Below are positions 8,901-17,119 of a stretch of DNA of 64,000 nucleotides, piece after piece. The notes beneath the pieces are model-generated. The model worked only from the letters and a program-made list of their open reading frames with translations. It ran no database searches and was not told the DNA's origin. Every line of letters starts with the position of its first letter. Positions within the stretch are counted from its first letter, which is position 1. The stretch is from Anaerolineae bacterium. GTDB taxonomy: Bacteria; Chloroflexota; Anaerolineae; Anaerolineales; Anaerolineaceae. A program made the position numbers and the translations under genes. The stretch lies in the NCBI GenBank assembly GCA_013178185.1, contig JABLXC010000008.1, forward strand, positions 1 through 64,000. Reading direction: 5' to 3'.

Positions 8901-11472
8901 TGCTGGTTTACCTATTGAACTGGCCTGCGCTCATGTGATTGCCGGGAATCATGAAATTGCTTTGCAAGTTCTTCAGCAGGCAGCCGACCAATATCCCGAT
9001 GACGGCAGTTATAACGTCTTTGCAAGCGATATTTTAGGATCGCTGGGACGCTGGCCGATGGCTCTAGCATGTCTTGAAGGTGTTATAGGCGGCCTTGAAA
9101 GTGGAACGCATATTTTTACAGCTGTAGACAAAGTGGTCGCGCTGCCGCCCGACCTGCCAGAAAGCTGGCTACCATCTTTGGGGAGCTTGCCCCAAATCTT
9201 TCTGCGTTATGGTTTTTACCTCAGGGCTACTGGCGATCTTTCAGCAGCGAGGATTAACATTCAGAAGGCACTGGAATATTTGCCCTCAAGCATTCCCATC
9301 CGGTTTTATCTGGCAGATCTCAGCCTTTCTATGCTGCTGGTTGGCGACGCAGAGGACCTATGTGATTATTCTCTGGTTATGCCTTCCTATCGCGAACATC
9401 CACCATTGGGTTCACCAGCGTTTGCTTTATACCAAAGCACTTTTACTAACCTCAATTGCCTGTATGCTGAAATTGCGCTTAATCGAAATCATGAGGACAA
9501 AGCATGGGACATACTCAGGAGTTTTCAAGAGGAAGAGATCAATTCGCCAAGGATTGTGGCGCTGGAGGCTCGACTTTTGCATCGTAACGGGCAGGTTAAA
9601 GAGGCGGTTGAATTATTCGAAAAAGCCCTTGTAGATTATGAACCCCTTCGTTCAAAATCTGTCGCACTTTACTCAGGTTGGCCTTTTGTAGATCCCATTG
9701 ATTTGTTCTGCCTACCTGGAGAGCATTGGTATATTGAAGCTGCTGCGGAAATCCGAAAATGGAGTAATGCGCTGGAAAACTGCGTTTGGCTGATCAGCCA
9801 AAAACCGTATGAACCGTTGAGTCATTATTTGTTGGCGAAAAGCCTGACCATGCGTGCGGAGCACCAAAGACTTTGTGAAGAGATAGGTTGTATTGGTTCG
9901 CACGGTGGAGAAGATGGCCTTGACGCGGAAGCTTTTGAGAAATTTGAACAAGCCATTCATACAGCTCAGTCTTTATCTGGCGCTCCAATTCCTGAAATTG
10001 AGCGATGGTTTACGCGGGGAAAGGCAGCGTTTAGGCCTACCCAGCAAAATATCCAGAATTTCAACAGAATAGCGAACAATTCAGACGAAATAGCGGTTTT
10101 AATGATGTTACTGCGGCAATGCAACCGGAGGGAGGATGCGATCGAAGCTTTCCAGAGGTCGCCAGCTTCTGCCGGTGTCTTAACCCAATTAGCGCTTTCG
10201 CTGGTAGGTATTGATGACAAGAGGGGATTGGAGGCGGCTAGAAAATCTAACGAACTTTCTCCTTCCGATCCATTATCCCTGGTGGCATTTTCAAAACTCG
10301 CGGAGATCAACCTGGAAGTTGATCTCGCATACCAACTGATGGAAAAGGTATTGGCGTTTTGGCCCACTGAAGCTGGTTTGCATGTAAAAGCGGCAAAACT
10401 TGCGGAGATTGCTGGTCACAAGGGTAGCCAGCTAAGCCATTGGAAGGAAGCCTGTACCTTGGACCCCGATAATATGGATGCCCTACTTGGTTTTGGGGAA
10501 AGCCTCTATCATGCTGGCAAAATCGTCGAGGCTGTTCAGCAGTTGGTCAAAGTGAGGGCAATGAACCCTGAAAATGAAAGTGGATTATCTTTGCTTGCTA
10601 GGGCTTATTTTCAGCAGGGTTCTTTGGCTGATGCGCTTGAATGCAGTGAACAGGTGCTCAAAAGAAACCCTGTTAATACGGATATGGTGATGTTGGCAGG
10701 CGAAATAGCCAGTTCATTGGGAGATTTAGAGAAAGCCTTCAGTTATGCAAAAAATTTTGTAAAACTGGATCCACAAAACCCTCGCGGTTTGCTCTTTCTG
10801 GCACATATCCTGATTCTTCAGGGCAAGGCTGAGGATGCGCTTACGGTATTAGAGCACACGGTCAATATGATCGGGCCGGATGTGGCCGTACTTTTGCAGC
10901 GCGCCCGGTTAATAGAAACATTAAGAGGTCCTCAGGTTGCGCTTCCATATTTCGAGGACCTGGCGCGGCTGGATCCAGAAAATGCAGAGGTGCTGTGCTG
11001 CCTCGCAAAAATTCAGATGGAAAGCAAGCAATTTGACAAAGCGGAAGAAACACTTCACCAGGCTTTAAGAATTACGCCTACAAACCCTGAACTTAATTTA
11101 ATGCTTGGTAGACTACAAAAAACACAAGGTCATCTTGATAAAGCCTTATATTACCTAAGCGAGGCAGTCCGGTCTTCACCAGTTGATGTGGAACCATACC
11201 TTGAGCTGGCAAATGCATACCAGGAGCGTAAAGAATACCAGCAGGCGTTAGCTTTGTATCAGCAAGCGATAAAGATTGCGCCAAAAGACGATCGCGCTTA
11301 TTACCAATCGGCAGTTGTCATGCGTGAGGTCAAGGATTATCCAGGAGCAGAAGCAATGTTAAGAAAAGCGGCACAACTTTCTCCAAACGATCTCAGCATT
11401 CGAAGACAGTTAAGCGCCGTTATTGCCTTAAACCTTGTTCACCAAACCAGCGAGGTTAATATTCAATCATGA
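5983..11472 (+). CDS. Giant tetratricopeptide-repeat protein (1829 residues)
   Basis: The N-terminal about 430 residues are helical, have no signal peptide and match no family I recognise. From about residue 430 to the end the protein is almost entirely TPR repeats. Typical motifs include GVLSKAYEKQDNIDKAIQFA, LLNLGETLRKVGKHDEALSL, ANAYQERKEYQQALALYQQA and a final LRKAAQLSPNDLSIRRQ, enough for several tens of repeats forming a long superhelical scaffold. No enzymatic motif was seen. The stop overlaps the next gene in an ATGA arrangement, so it is translationally coupled to the TPR/caspase-like protease at 11469. It is most simply a scaffold, sensor or substrate-presenting partner of that protease. 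The function is inferred from context. Confidence 0.85.
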   Translation: MQSVDFIYEIQKRFTPEDVKALAYSLRHDPLIWEEIHNADLWDRLESQNAMRLSDFRPGCLALRALDIGMTVEQLSKLPLVTLPKNTRLKAIEMFERTIQTTYVPRSLAEAGLLALALRERRRVVHTWEGLQDELKQPDGQSLQLSVWGTPFACLFSIVPDGVELLQSLVNNPENSSNFAVAAHVLLVNPFSNAERIELFKKILLGIPMKSRIEWLRQLCLNGERNLVQQIATGLLAEDEKHTGDQPAGTKARYSIEEISAQMTQLENRARLHQYADQPESFFQVMEALRHNLNFLEGLLDLRVLEMRAWKGEYELACREADRLKANSLSHRISYEMSFLLGEAPDVDEECNENLGDKIDVLRKLARIKEQVRTGCTEKERVQIKADLEKIMDVFEKVDFNTSLRFFSDWDAAGIVDSLITLNLFSEATRLGEMLHEKRPVDLSLIGVLSKAYEKQDNIDKAIQFARFGIALNPDVSDQHRRLAQLWDLKKDYLYAFDEWSRVVQLGDMPTVTDLLSLGQAAARTNQPHHVVDACEKVLKIDHENVKACLLMARALMDLGRPAEAIPYLEKKSLVLEDEPEGWLLLSEAYCQEGNHEKGKEVLRLAVSAVPESAEVNHAFANALIRDGKPEESLPYLIKANQLSPESDQILLNLGETLRKVGKHDEALSLFASASQKWPGHAEIGYQYVETLITLGRDQEALPILEAVIGQGSGSFEKLMLYVDLLLGRRRTVISANEIPEEQISKALHGIDLALKINPDHIKAKLIRAELLGVSGRESEAVEIYESIALEKILEEKDQDLESRYFGGYGAAALKLGQFDTAIYALEKALETGLSQQYLMHCLAEAYLANNMVKEAMRIAGQALEKYPDHLDNINWFVEKATLMEEYQAAIAALKRSTELSPENPKIWMRLAEFHSERGEKTEAKEALDRLLAIQGIGSEDLRKAARLFYLLDETILALSCLEKALQNGEETAAGLPIELACAHVIAGNHEIALQVLQQAADQYPDDGSYNVFASDILGSLGRWPMALACLEGVIGGLESGTHIFTAVDKVVALPPDLPESWLPSLGSLPQIFLRYGFYLRATGDLSAARINIQKALEYLPSSIPIRFYLADLSLSMLLVGDAEDLCDYSLVMPSYREHPPLGSPAFALYQSTFTNLNCLYAEIALNRNHEDKAWDILRSFQEEEINSPRIVALEARLLHRNGQVKEAVELFEKALVDYEPLRSKSVALYSGWPFVDPIDLFCLPGEHWYIEAAAEIRKWSNALENCVWLISQKPYEPLSHYLLAKSLTMRAEHQRLCEEIGCIGSHGGEDGLDAEAFEKFEQAIHTAQSLSGAPIPEIERWFTRGKAAFRPTQQNIQNFNRIANNSDEIAVLMMLLRQCNRREDAIEAFQRSPASAGVLTQLALSLVGIDDKRGLEAARKSNELSPSDPLSLVAFSKLAEINLEVDLAYQLMEKVLAFWPTEAGLHVKAAKLAEIAGHKGSQLSHWKEACTLDPDNMDALLGFGESLYHAGKIVEAVQQLVKVRAMNPENESGLSLLARAYFQQGSLADALECSEQVLKRNPVNTDMVMLAGEIASSLGDLEKAFSYAKNFVKLDPQNPRGLLFLAHILILQGKAEDALTVLEHTVNMIGPDVAVLLQRARLIETLRGPQVALPYFEDLARLDPENAEVLCCLAKIQMESKQFDKAEETLHQALRITPTNPELNLMLGRLQKTQGHLDKALYYLSEAVRSSPVDVEPYLELANAYQERKEYQQALALYQQAIKIAPKDDRAYYQSAVVMREVKDYPGAEAMLRKAAQLSPNDLSIRRQLSAVIALNLVHQTSEVNIQS

Positions 11473-14183
11473 ATGCTCTGATTTCAATCCCCACCAGTGC
11501 AAATGCCCCTTTTAACCGGGACACAATCTTTTTTTTGATCAAAACTGCTCTGGATGTAAAGAGCTACCGGTTTGCAAAACAGACAGTGACTCTTTGGCTG
11601 GAGGCGTTCCCCGGCGATCTGGAAGCGGCATTGCTGTTATCAAGGACGCTGATCGCTGAAAAAAAACTCGCCGATGCAGAAGCCGTCCTTCGAAAGCTTT
11701 GCGCGCTTGATCCAGAATATTTAGAAGCCCAATGCACTTTATTAGAGATCCTGCGAGAAAGATCCTCAGAGGAAAGCCATTTTGTTGAAAGTTCTATTAT
11801 TGCATTGGGAGGAACTTTGCCTTCTACATGCGCCGTTTCCGACTGGGGCAGTGAGATCAGGCTGGCAAGGGAGGCATTATACCTCGGTCATTTGGATCAG
11901 GCTCAAGAATACATTTACAGCGTGATCAGCCAGAACATACCTTCACCACTACCGGCTCTGACGCATTTGATTCTTTCGCAGCGGCGTGATGATGAGATTG
12001 GCGTGCATAATCTTGCACAGTTGTATCACGCCAGGTGGCCAGAGTGTTTAACAGTTAAGTTGTTGCTTGCTGATGCTTTGTTGAAGATGGGGGACGAGGC
12101 TGGAGCAGTAAATCTCTTACATGAGTGCGCTGCTAGTGATATTGCTGGACAAACCTCGCGACGGCTTTGGGGGGATGGCCACTCATATCGGCTTTTGTGG
12201 CCAGATAAACTCGAACTCAAGCTGAATGTTCCGATCCCTGCAGATGTGGCAGCTTTATTGGGTTGGAATCGGTTAGGGGCAGGTGTTATCACCACTACGT
12301 TGCAACAGACTCAGGCAAATTCATTCTTAGGCAAGAGTGCATCAGTGGAGCGAAGCGAGAATTCTACTATTGCTGACAAAGATTACAAGCCAGAGGTTGA
12401 ATATTCCCAGCAGACGCAAACGATGAATGTGGCTAAGAAGACTCCTGTCACTCCGACGACTATCGATGAAACGCCGCGAGAACAGATTTATAAAAATGCG
12501 AAACAGGATACGTTAAAACCGGTTAGCGATGCTTTTGCAAAAGTTTCGAAAAGGTTAAACCGACCTGAAATTGGTCGTATGGATGGCCGATTCCCTATGT
12601 ACATCTTGTTTTCTACAAAGCGAGGGCTTATTAAGCAGTATGGCCAGCAGACAGCCGATGTTCTTGATCAGGAGATGAAAAAACTCGCGCAGGTGGTCCG
12701 GAAGCGGCCTGGATGGGGGGCAATGGTGTTCTACCCAGATGATGTGGAAATATCTCTTGGGCTCGGTCTTACAGCGCTTGACATCATCGATCCCTGGCAA
12801 CTCAAACTCTCTCTTCATAATTTGGACGAAGCATTAGCGAAAAAAGGTGGGATGATTGGAGCCTTGCTAATTGTAGGAGGAGATGAGGTCATTCCTTTTC
12901 ATCGTTTGCCGAACCCAACCGACGACCTGGATAATGACGTGCCTTCCGATAACCCATACAGCACACTCGATACGAATTATTTCATTCCAGAATGGCCAGT
13001 AGGAAGACTGCCCGGTGAAGCAGGTTCTGATGCTGGGTTGCTCATCGAACAATTGCGCAGGTTAATTAAGGCTCACGATGAAGAATGTCAGGTATTGCCC
13101 TGGTGGCAAAGATTATTTTCGATGTTGAGAGCAGTAAAAAGCGCACAAAAATTTGCGCGAAAAAGCGTTGCTGGAGAAACGATGGGTTATTCTGCTGCTG
13201 CCTGGCGAAGATCGTCCGTCGCTGTTTTTCGGCCCTTAGGCAAGGGTGAGTCTGTTATCGTGTCGCCACCGGAGTACTCCGGAAGTCTTAACCCAGATCT
13301 TTTTACGGACTCGCGCCTGGGATATTACAATCTGCATGGATTGCCAGATACCCCTGAGTGGTATGGTCAAAAAGATGCCAGTGATTTAAGCGAAATTCCC
13401 GACTATCCTGTTGCTCTCAGCGTTAAAGATTTAATGAAAAACGGCAGCGCTCCTGAAATTGTTTTTACAGAGGCCTGTTATGGTGGTCATATTTTTAACA
13501 AGACCGAAAGGCAGGCAATATCTTTGAGGTTTCTGAATATCGGTGTAAAAGCTGTTGTTGCCTCTACTTGTATTGCCTATGGCTCAGTGAATACACCTCT
13601 CATTGGGGGCGATTTATTAGGGTATTTGTTTTGGAAATATGTACAAGAGGGAATGACAGTTGGCGAGGCATTTATTAGAGCAAAAGTTGAAATGGTGCGC
13701 GAAATGACAAGACGACAAGGTTTTCTAGATGGCGAAGATCAGAAGACGATTATTTCCTTTGTTCTCTATGGCGATCCTTTGCTGCGCTATCACACAAAGG
13801 GCGCTAAGAAAAAGACCTTTGTACGCCTGAAAGGAAAGCCTGAAATCAAGATTGTCAGCGACCACCAGGAAGAAGGCGCAGAGTCAGTATTTGTTTCAAA
13901 AGAAATATTGAGGCAAGTAAAAACCGCTGTGGAACCTTACTTGCCTGGATTAGATCAGGCCAGGATTTCCATCGGGCAGGAACAATTTCCTGCCGTGGGG
14001 GAAAGGGAAAAAGGACTGGCTGGTGAGTTTAATAGGAAAGGTCAGAAAAATGACGCTGAAGGAGGCTGGGTGGTAGTTACTTTTAGTAAGGAAGTTCCCA
14101 CCTCTAACCATATTCACCGGCACTACGCCAGAGCCACATTGGATAAACAAGGGAAAGTGGTAAAGTTAGCCTTGTCAAGATAG
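11469..14183 (+). CDS. TPR protein with C-terminal caspase/gingipain-like (clan CD, C25-type) protease domain
   Basis: The product has 904 residues. Residues 1-270 are TPR-like helices (KLADAEAVLRKLCALDPEYL) and about 280-370 is a low-complexity linker. From about 375 the sequence matches the C25/CHAT-like protease fold: FPMYILFSTKRGLI, LLIVGGDEVIPFHRLPNPTD and IPEWPVGRLPGE. The catalytic His623 lies in YYNLHGLP and Cys670 in FTEACYGGHIF. A late FVLYGDPLLRY motif is shared with CHAT and gingipain domains. Both dyad residues are intact, so a working cysteine protease is likely. There is no signal peptide, unlike secreted gingipains, which argues for an intracellular role. It is coupled by a 4-base overlap to the giant TPR gene and is the last gene of the sigma-54 operon, since a terminator follows. 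Cleavage specificity and target are unknown. Confidence 0.85.
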   Translation: MNALISIPTSANAPFNRDTIFFLIKTALDVKSYRFAKQTVTLWLEAFPGDLEAALLLSRTLIAEKKLADAEAVLRKLCALDPEYLEAQCTLLEILRERSSEESHFVESSIIALGGTLPSTCAVSDWGSEIRLAREALYLGHLDQAQEYIYSVISQNIPSPLPALTHLILSQRRDDEIGVHNLAQLYHARWPECLTVKLLLADALLKMGDEAGAVNLLHECAASDIAGQTSRRLWGDGHSYRLLWPDKLELKLNVPIPADVAALLGWNRLGAGVITTTLQQTQANSFLGKSASVERSENSTIADKDYKPEVEYSQQTQTMNVAKKTPVTPTTIDETPREQIYKNAKQDTLKPVSDAFAKVSKRLNRPEIGRMDGRFPMYILFSTKRGLIKQYGQQTADVLDQEMKKLAQVVRKRPGWGAMVFYPDDVEISLGLGLTALDIIDPWQLKLSLHNLDEALAKKGGMIGALLIVGGDEVIPFHRLPNPTDDLDNDVPSDNPYSTLDTNYFIPEWPVGRLPGEAGSDAGLLIEQLRRLIKAHDEECQVLPWWQRLFSMLRAVKSAQKFARKSVAGETMGYSAAAWRRSSVAVFRPLGKGESVIVSPPEYSGSLNPDLFTDSRLGYYNLHGLPDTPEWYGQKDASDLSEIPDYPVALSVKDLMKNGSAPEIVFTEACYGGHIFNKTERQAISLRFLNIGVKAVVASTCIAYGSVNTPLIGGDLLGYLFWKYVQEGMTVGEAFIRAKVEMVREMTRRQGFLDGEDQKTIISFVLYGDPLLRYHTKGAKKKTFVRLKGKPEIKIVSDHQEEGAESVFVSKEILRQVKTAVEPYLPGLDQARISIGQEQFPAVGEREKGLAGEFNRKGQKNDAEGGWVVVTFSKEVPTSNHIHRHYARATLDKQGKVVKLALSR

Positions 14184-14203
14184 ATGCAGATGTCTTTAGC
14201 GAG

Positions 14204-14245
14204 GCAAACAGCCGGTAAACTCAAATACCGGCTGTTTGCTATTCT
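14204..14245 (+). terminator. Rho-independent terminator-like hairpin after the TPR-protease operon
   Basis: Bases 14204-14217 and 14226-14239 form a perfect 14-bp inverted repeat (GCAAACAGCCGGTA and its complement) around an 8-base loop. It is followed by a moderately T-rich stretch. It lies 21 bases after the protease stop codon and ahead of the alaS promoter. Confidence 0.75.
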
Positions 14246-14252
14246 CACTTTA

Positions 14253-14281
14253 TTGTCATCGAAGGCTCTATCGCGTATAAT
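14253..14281 (+). promoter_or_regulatory. Sigma-70 promoter of alaS
   Basis: TTGTCA at 14253-14258 and TATAAT at 14276-14281 are spaced by 17 bases, just after the preceding terminator and 41 bases before the alaS start. Confidence 0.7.
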
Positions 14282-14322
14282 TCGATCTTACCTAATAACC
14301 AGGATGTGCGAATAGAGGAGAA

Positions 14323-17055
14323 ATGGAAAAGCCACGCAAGGGTGCCGAGATCAGGCAATCATTTATCGATTTTTTTGTAAACAAGGGTCATACTTTTGTT
14401 CCTTCTTCCTCGTTGGTGCCAGGGGGCGACCAGACGCTGCTTTTTACGAACGCGGGCATGGTGCAATTTAAAGACGTGTTTCTTGGAACGGACCATCGTC
14501 CTTATTCGCGGGCTGTGAATTCCCAAAAGTGTATGCGCGTAGCCGGTAAGCACAATGACCTTGATGATGTTGGCCGAGATGATACCCATCATACCTTCTT
14601 TGAGATGCTGGGGAATTGGTCGTTCGGGGATTACTATAAGAGGGAAGCCATCGCCTGGGCCTGGGAATTGTTAACAAAGGTATGGGGGTTGGAACCTTCG
14701 CTTTTGTGGACTACTTGTTTTAAAGATGAAAAAGGGGAAATCCCGACCGATGAAGAAGCGGCACAGAACTGGAGGTTGCAGCCAGGGATAAACCCTGATC
14801 ATATATTGTTTTTTGGCCGGAAAGATAATTTTTGGGAGATGGCTGAAACCGGTCCTTGCGGACCTTGCAGTGAAATTCATATCGACCTAGGGCCTGCGTT
14901 TTGTAACAAACAAAACATTCCTGGACACCAATGCAAGGTAAATGGTGATTGCACCAGATTTCTTGAGCTGTGGAATCTTGTGTTTATTCAATATAACCGA
15001 CTGAGTCCATCAGAACTCGAATCGCTTCCTGCTTGCCATGTGGATACTGGCATGGGCTTTGAACGGATTGTTTCTATTCTCCAGGGTGTTTATTCAAATT
15101 ATCGCACCGACCTGCTTTTTCCGATCATGCTTACTGTGCAGAAACTCACGGGTCATACAGATGAGGAGCGAGAAGCAAATTTAACCCCTTATCGTGTGCT
15201 TGCAGATCATGGACGGGCAGCCGCCTTTTTAATTGCAGATGGCGTTGTTCCTGGCAATACTGGTAGGAATTATGTGTGCCGGATGATTATTCGCCGGGCA
15301 GCCCGGTTTGGGAGCAAGATTGGACTTGACGAACCATTCCTTGCAAAAATTGCCGAAACAGTCATAGAGCTTTATGGAAAAGCATATCCAGAATTGGAGA
15401 GAAACCGGTTCGCAATCCTTTCAAGCCTGACGCGGGAAGAAACCCGCTTTAAGAGGACTGTGGAAGCCGGGATAAGCCACCTGGACGATCTTTTGGCCGA
15501 AGCGGAGCGAAGCCAGCAGACCGTTCTTGATGGTGAGAAAGCGTTCGATCTTTATGCGACGCATGGCTTGCCATTAGAGATTTCGCGCGATATTGCTCGT
15601 GAGCGGGGTTTGGATGTTGATGAGCCGGGCTTTAGAAAGGCGATGGAAGAGCATCGTCTGGTTTCCGGCGCGGGAAAAGCCTTCGGCCCACTAGGCGGTG
15701 AAGATGTTGAAATCTATCGGGCTGTTTTGGATGACCTGGTCAGCCAGGGTAAGGTTGGGCGCGGTGGAATTGAATATAATCCGTACGAGTGGCTGGAAAT
15801 CCATGCGCCAGTACGCGCTCTCATTTTGGAAGGCATCCCAGTTCCAGAAGCCCATGCCGGCGATGTGATTGAAGTTATCTTACCCCGAACTGGTTTCTAT
15901 GTAGAATCGGGGGGACAGGTTTCTGATACTGGCGCGATTCGCGCCGAAGATGGTTCCTGGGAAATTCAAGTGCTTGACACGCGACGTCCTGCGGCTGGCA
16001 TTATCACTCACCTTGGCCAAGTTATCCGAGGTACCCCCCGCCCAGACGATATGGCCGTTGCTTCTGTTGATATTCAGCGCAGACGAGATATTATGCGGAA
16101 TCACACAGCGACGCATTTGCTTCATGCAGAACTGAGAAATGTTCTGGGCGAACATGTCCGCCAGGCTGGCTCGCTGGTTGCACCTGACCGGTTGCGATTT
16201 GATTTTACGCATCCTGAGGCATTAACTCCTGAGCAAATTGAACGTATTGAAGCAGGCGTCAATAAAGCAATTTTGGATAATCATCATCTGGCAATTACCT
16301 TAAAGCCGTTAAGTGTTGCGATCTCAGAAGGCGCCATGGCATTATTCGGAGAAAAATATGGCGAAACCGTTCGCACTATTGCGATCGGCGGCGAAGAATT
16401 TTTTTCTTATGAATTGTGCGGTGGGACGCATGTCAATGAGACAGGCGATATTGGCACTTTTTTGATCACCAGTGAAAGCAGTGCTGCGGCGGGTGTTCGC
16501 AGAATCGAAGCTGTTACAGGGCGAATGGCTTTTGAACACATTAAAAAGCGGGTGGGGACTTTAAAACGAATTTCGCACTTACTGGGAAGTTCTCTTGAAG
16601 ATGTTGAGTTAAAGGTCCAGCAACTTCTCGACGAGTATGACCGGACTCGAAAGCAGTTCGCACAATTCCGGCATAACATAGCTTTTGAGAAATTTAACAG
16701 TCTTGTGGCAGCAACCCCAAGCGTGAAGGGGATCCCTGTCCTGGCAGCCATCGTCTCGGATGTGGACGCGGATATATTGCGTGAACTTTGTGATCGATTC
16801 AGGCAATATCATCAAAGCGGGGTGGTTGTGCTGGGCAGCGTATCTGAAGGTCGCCCTATCATTATTTCTGCTGTAACGGATGATCTGGTGAAAAAAGGGG
16901 TTCACGCTGGCGAAATTGCAAAAAGGGCTGCTCTGTTCATTGATGGAAGCGGCGGCGGGCGACCGAACCTGGCCCAGGCTGGCGGCAAAGACGCAAGCCA
17001 GCTTCAAGTGGCAATTGCACATATCCCTCAGATTGTTGAGGAACTGATCGGATAA
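14323..17055 (+). CDS. alaS: Alanine--tRNA ligase
   Basis: AlaRS charges tRNA-Ala and edits mis-charged serine or glycine. The 910-residue protein has the usual full length. The N-terminal class II core (SFIDFFVNKGHTFVPSSSLV, then TNAGMVQFKDVFLG) holds motifs 1-3. The editing domain carries the zinc-binding HTATHLLHAELR and CGGTHV motifs. The C-Ala domain near the end has DGSGGGRPNLAQAGGK. GAGGAG lies 6 bases before ATG 14323. It has its own promoter and ends at a bidirectional hairpin shared with the convergent pepA, so it is a single-gene unit. Confidence 0.98.
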   Translation: MEKPRKGAEIRQSFIDFFVNKGHTFVPSSSLVPGGDQTLLFTNAGMVQFKDVFLGTDHRPYSRAVNSQKCMRVAGKHNDLDDVGRDDTHHTFFEMLGNWSFGDYYKREAIAWAWELLTKVWGLEPSLLWTTCFKDEKGEIPTDEEAAQNWRLQPGINPDHILFFGRKDNFWEMAETGPCGPCSEIHIDLGPAFCNKQNIPGHQCKVNGDCTRFLELWNLVFIQYNRLSPSELESLPACHVDTGMGFERIVSILQGVYSNYRTDLLFPIMLTVQKLTGHTDEEREANLTPYRVLADHGRAAAFLIADGVVPGNTGRNYVCRMIIRRAARFGSKIGLDEPFLAKIAETVIELYGKAYPELERNRFAILSSLTREETRFKRTVEAGISHLDDLLAEAERSQQTVLDGEKAFDLYATHGLPLEISRDIARERGLDVDEPGFRKAMEEHRLVSGAGKAFGPLGGEDVEIYRAVLDDLVSQGKVGRGGIEYNPYEWLEIHAPVRALILEGIPVPEAHAGDVIEVILPRTGFYVESGGQVSDTGAIRAEDGSWEIQVLDTRRPAAGIITHLGQVIRGTPRPDDMAVASVDIQRRRDIMRNHTATHLLHAELRNVLGEHVRQAGSLVAPDRLRFDFTHPEALTPEQIERIEAGVNKAILDNHHLAITLKPLSVAISEGAMALFGEKYGETVRTIAIGGEEFFSYELCGGTHVNETGDIGTFLITSESSAAAGVRRIEAVTGRMAFEHIKKRVGTLKRISHLLGSSLEDVELKVQQLLDEYDRTRKQFAQFRHNIAFEKFNSLVAATPSVKGIPVLAAIVSDVDADILRELCDRFRQYHQSGVVVLGSVSEGRPIIISAVTDDLVKKGVHAGEIAKRAALFIDGSGGGRPNLAQAGGKDASQLQVAIAHIPQIVEELIG

Positions 17056-17071
17056 TCATGGCGGCGTTAAT

Positions 17072-17115
17072 AAAGTAGAGACGGCGTTCCGAACAAGATG
17101 CGCCGTCTCTACTTT
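17072..17115. terminator. Bidirectional terminator between alaS and pepA
   Basis: AAAGTAGAGACGGCG at 17072-17086 pairs perfectly over 15 bp with 17101-17115 across a 14-base loop. T-rich sequence follows on the plus side. It sits between the convergent stops of alaS (17055) and pepA (17120). Confidence 0.8.
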
Positions 17116-17119
17116 GTTG

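Noticed and set aside
11469-14183. CRISPR-linked TPR-CHAT effector
   Set aside because: No CRISPR repeats, Cas genes or gRAMP-like gene occur in the window; the operon is tied to a sigma-54 activator instead.
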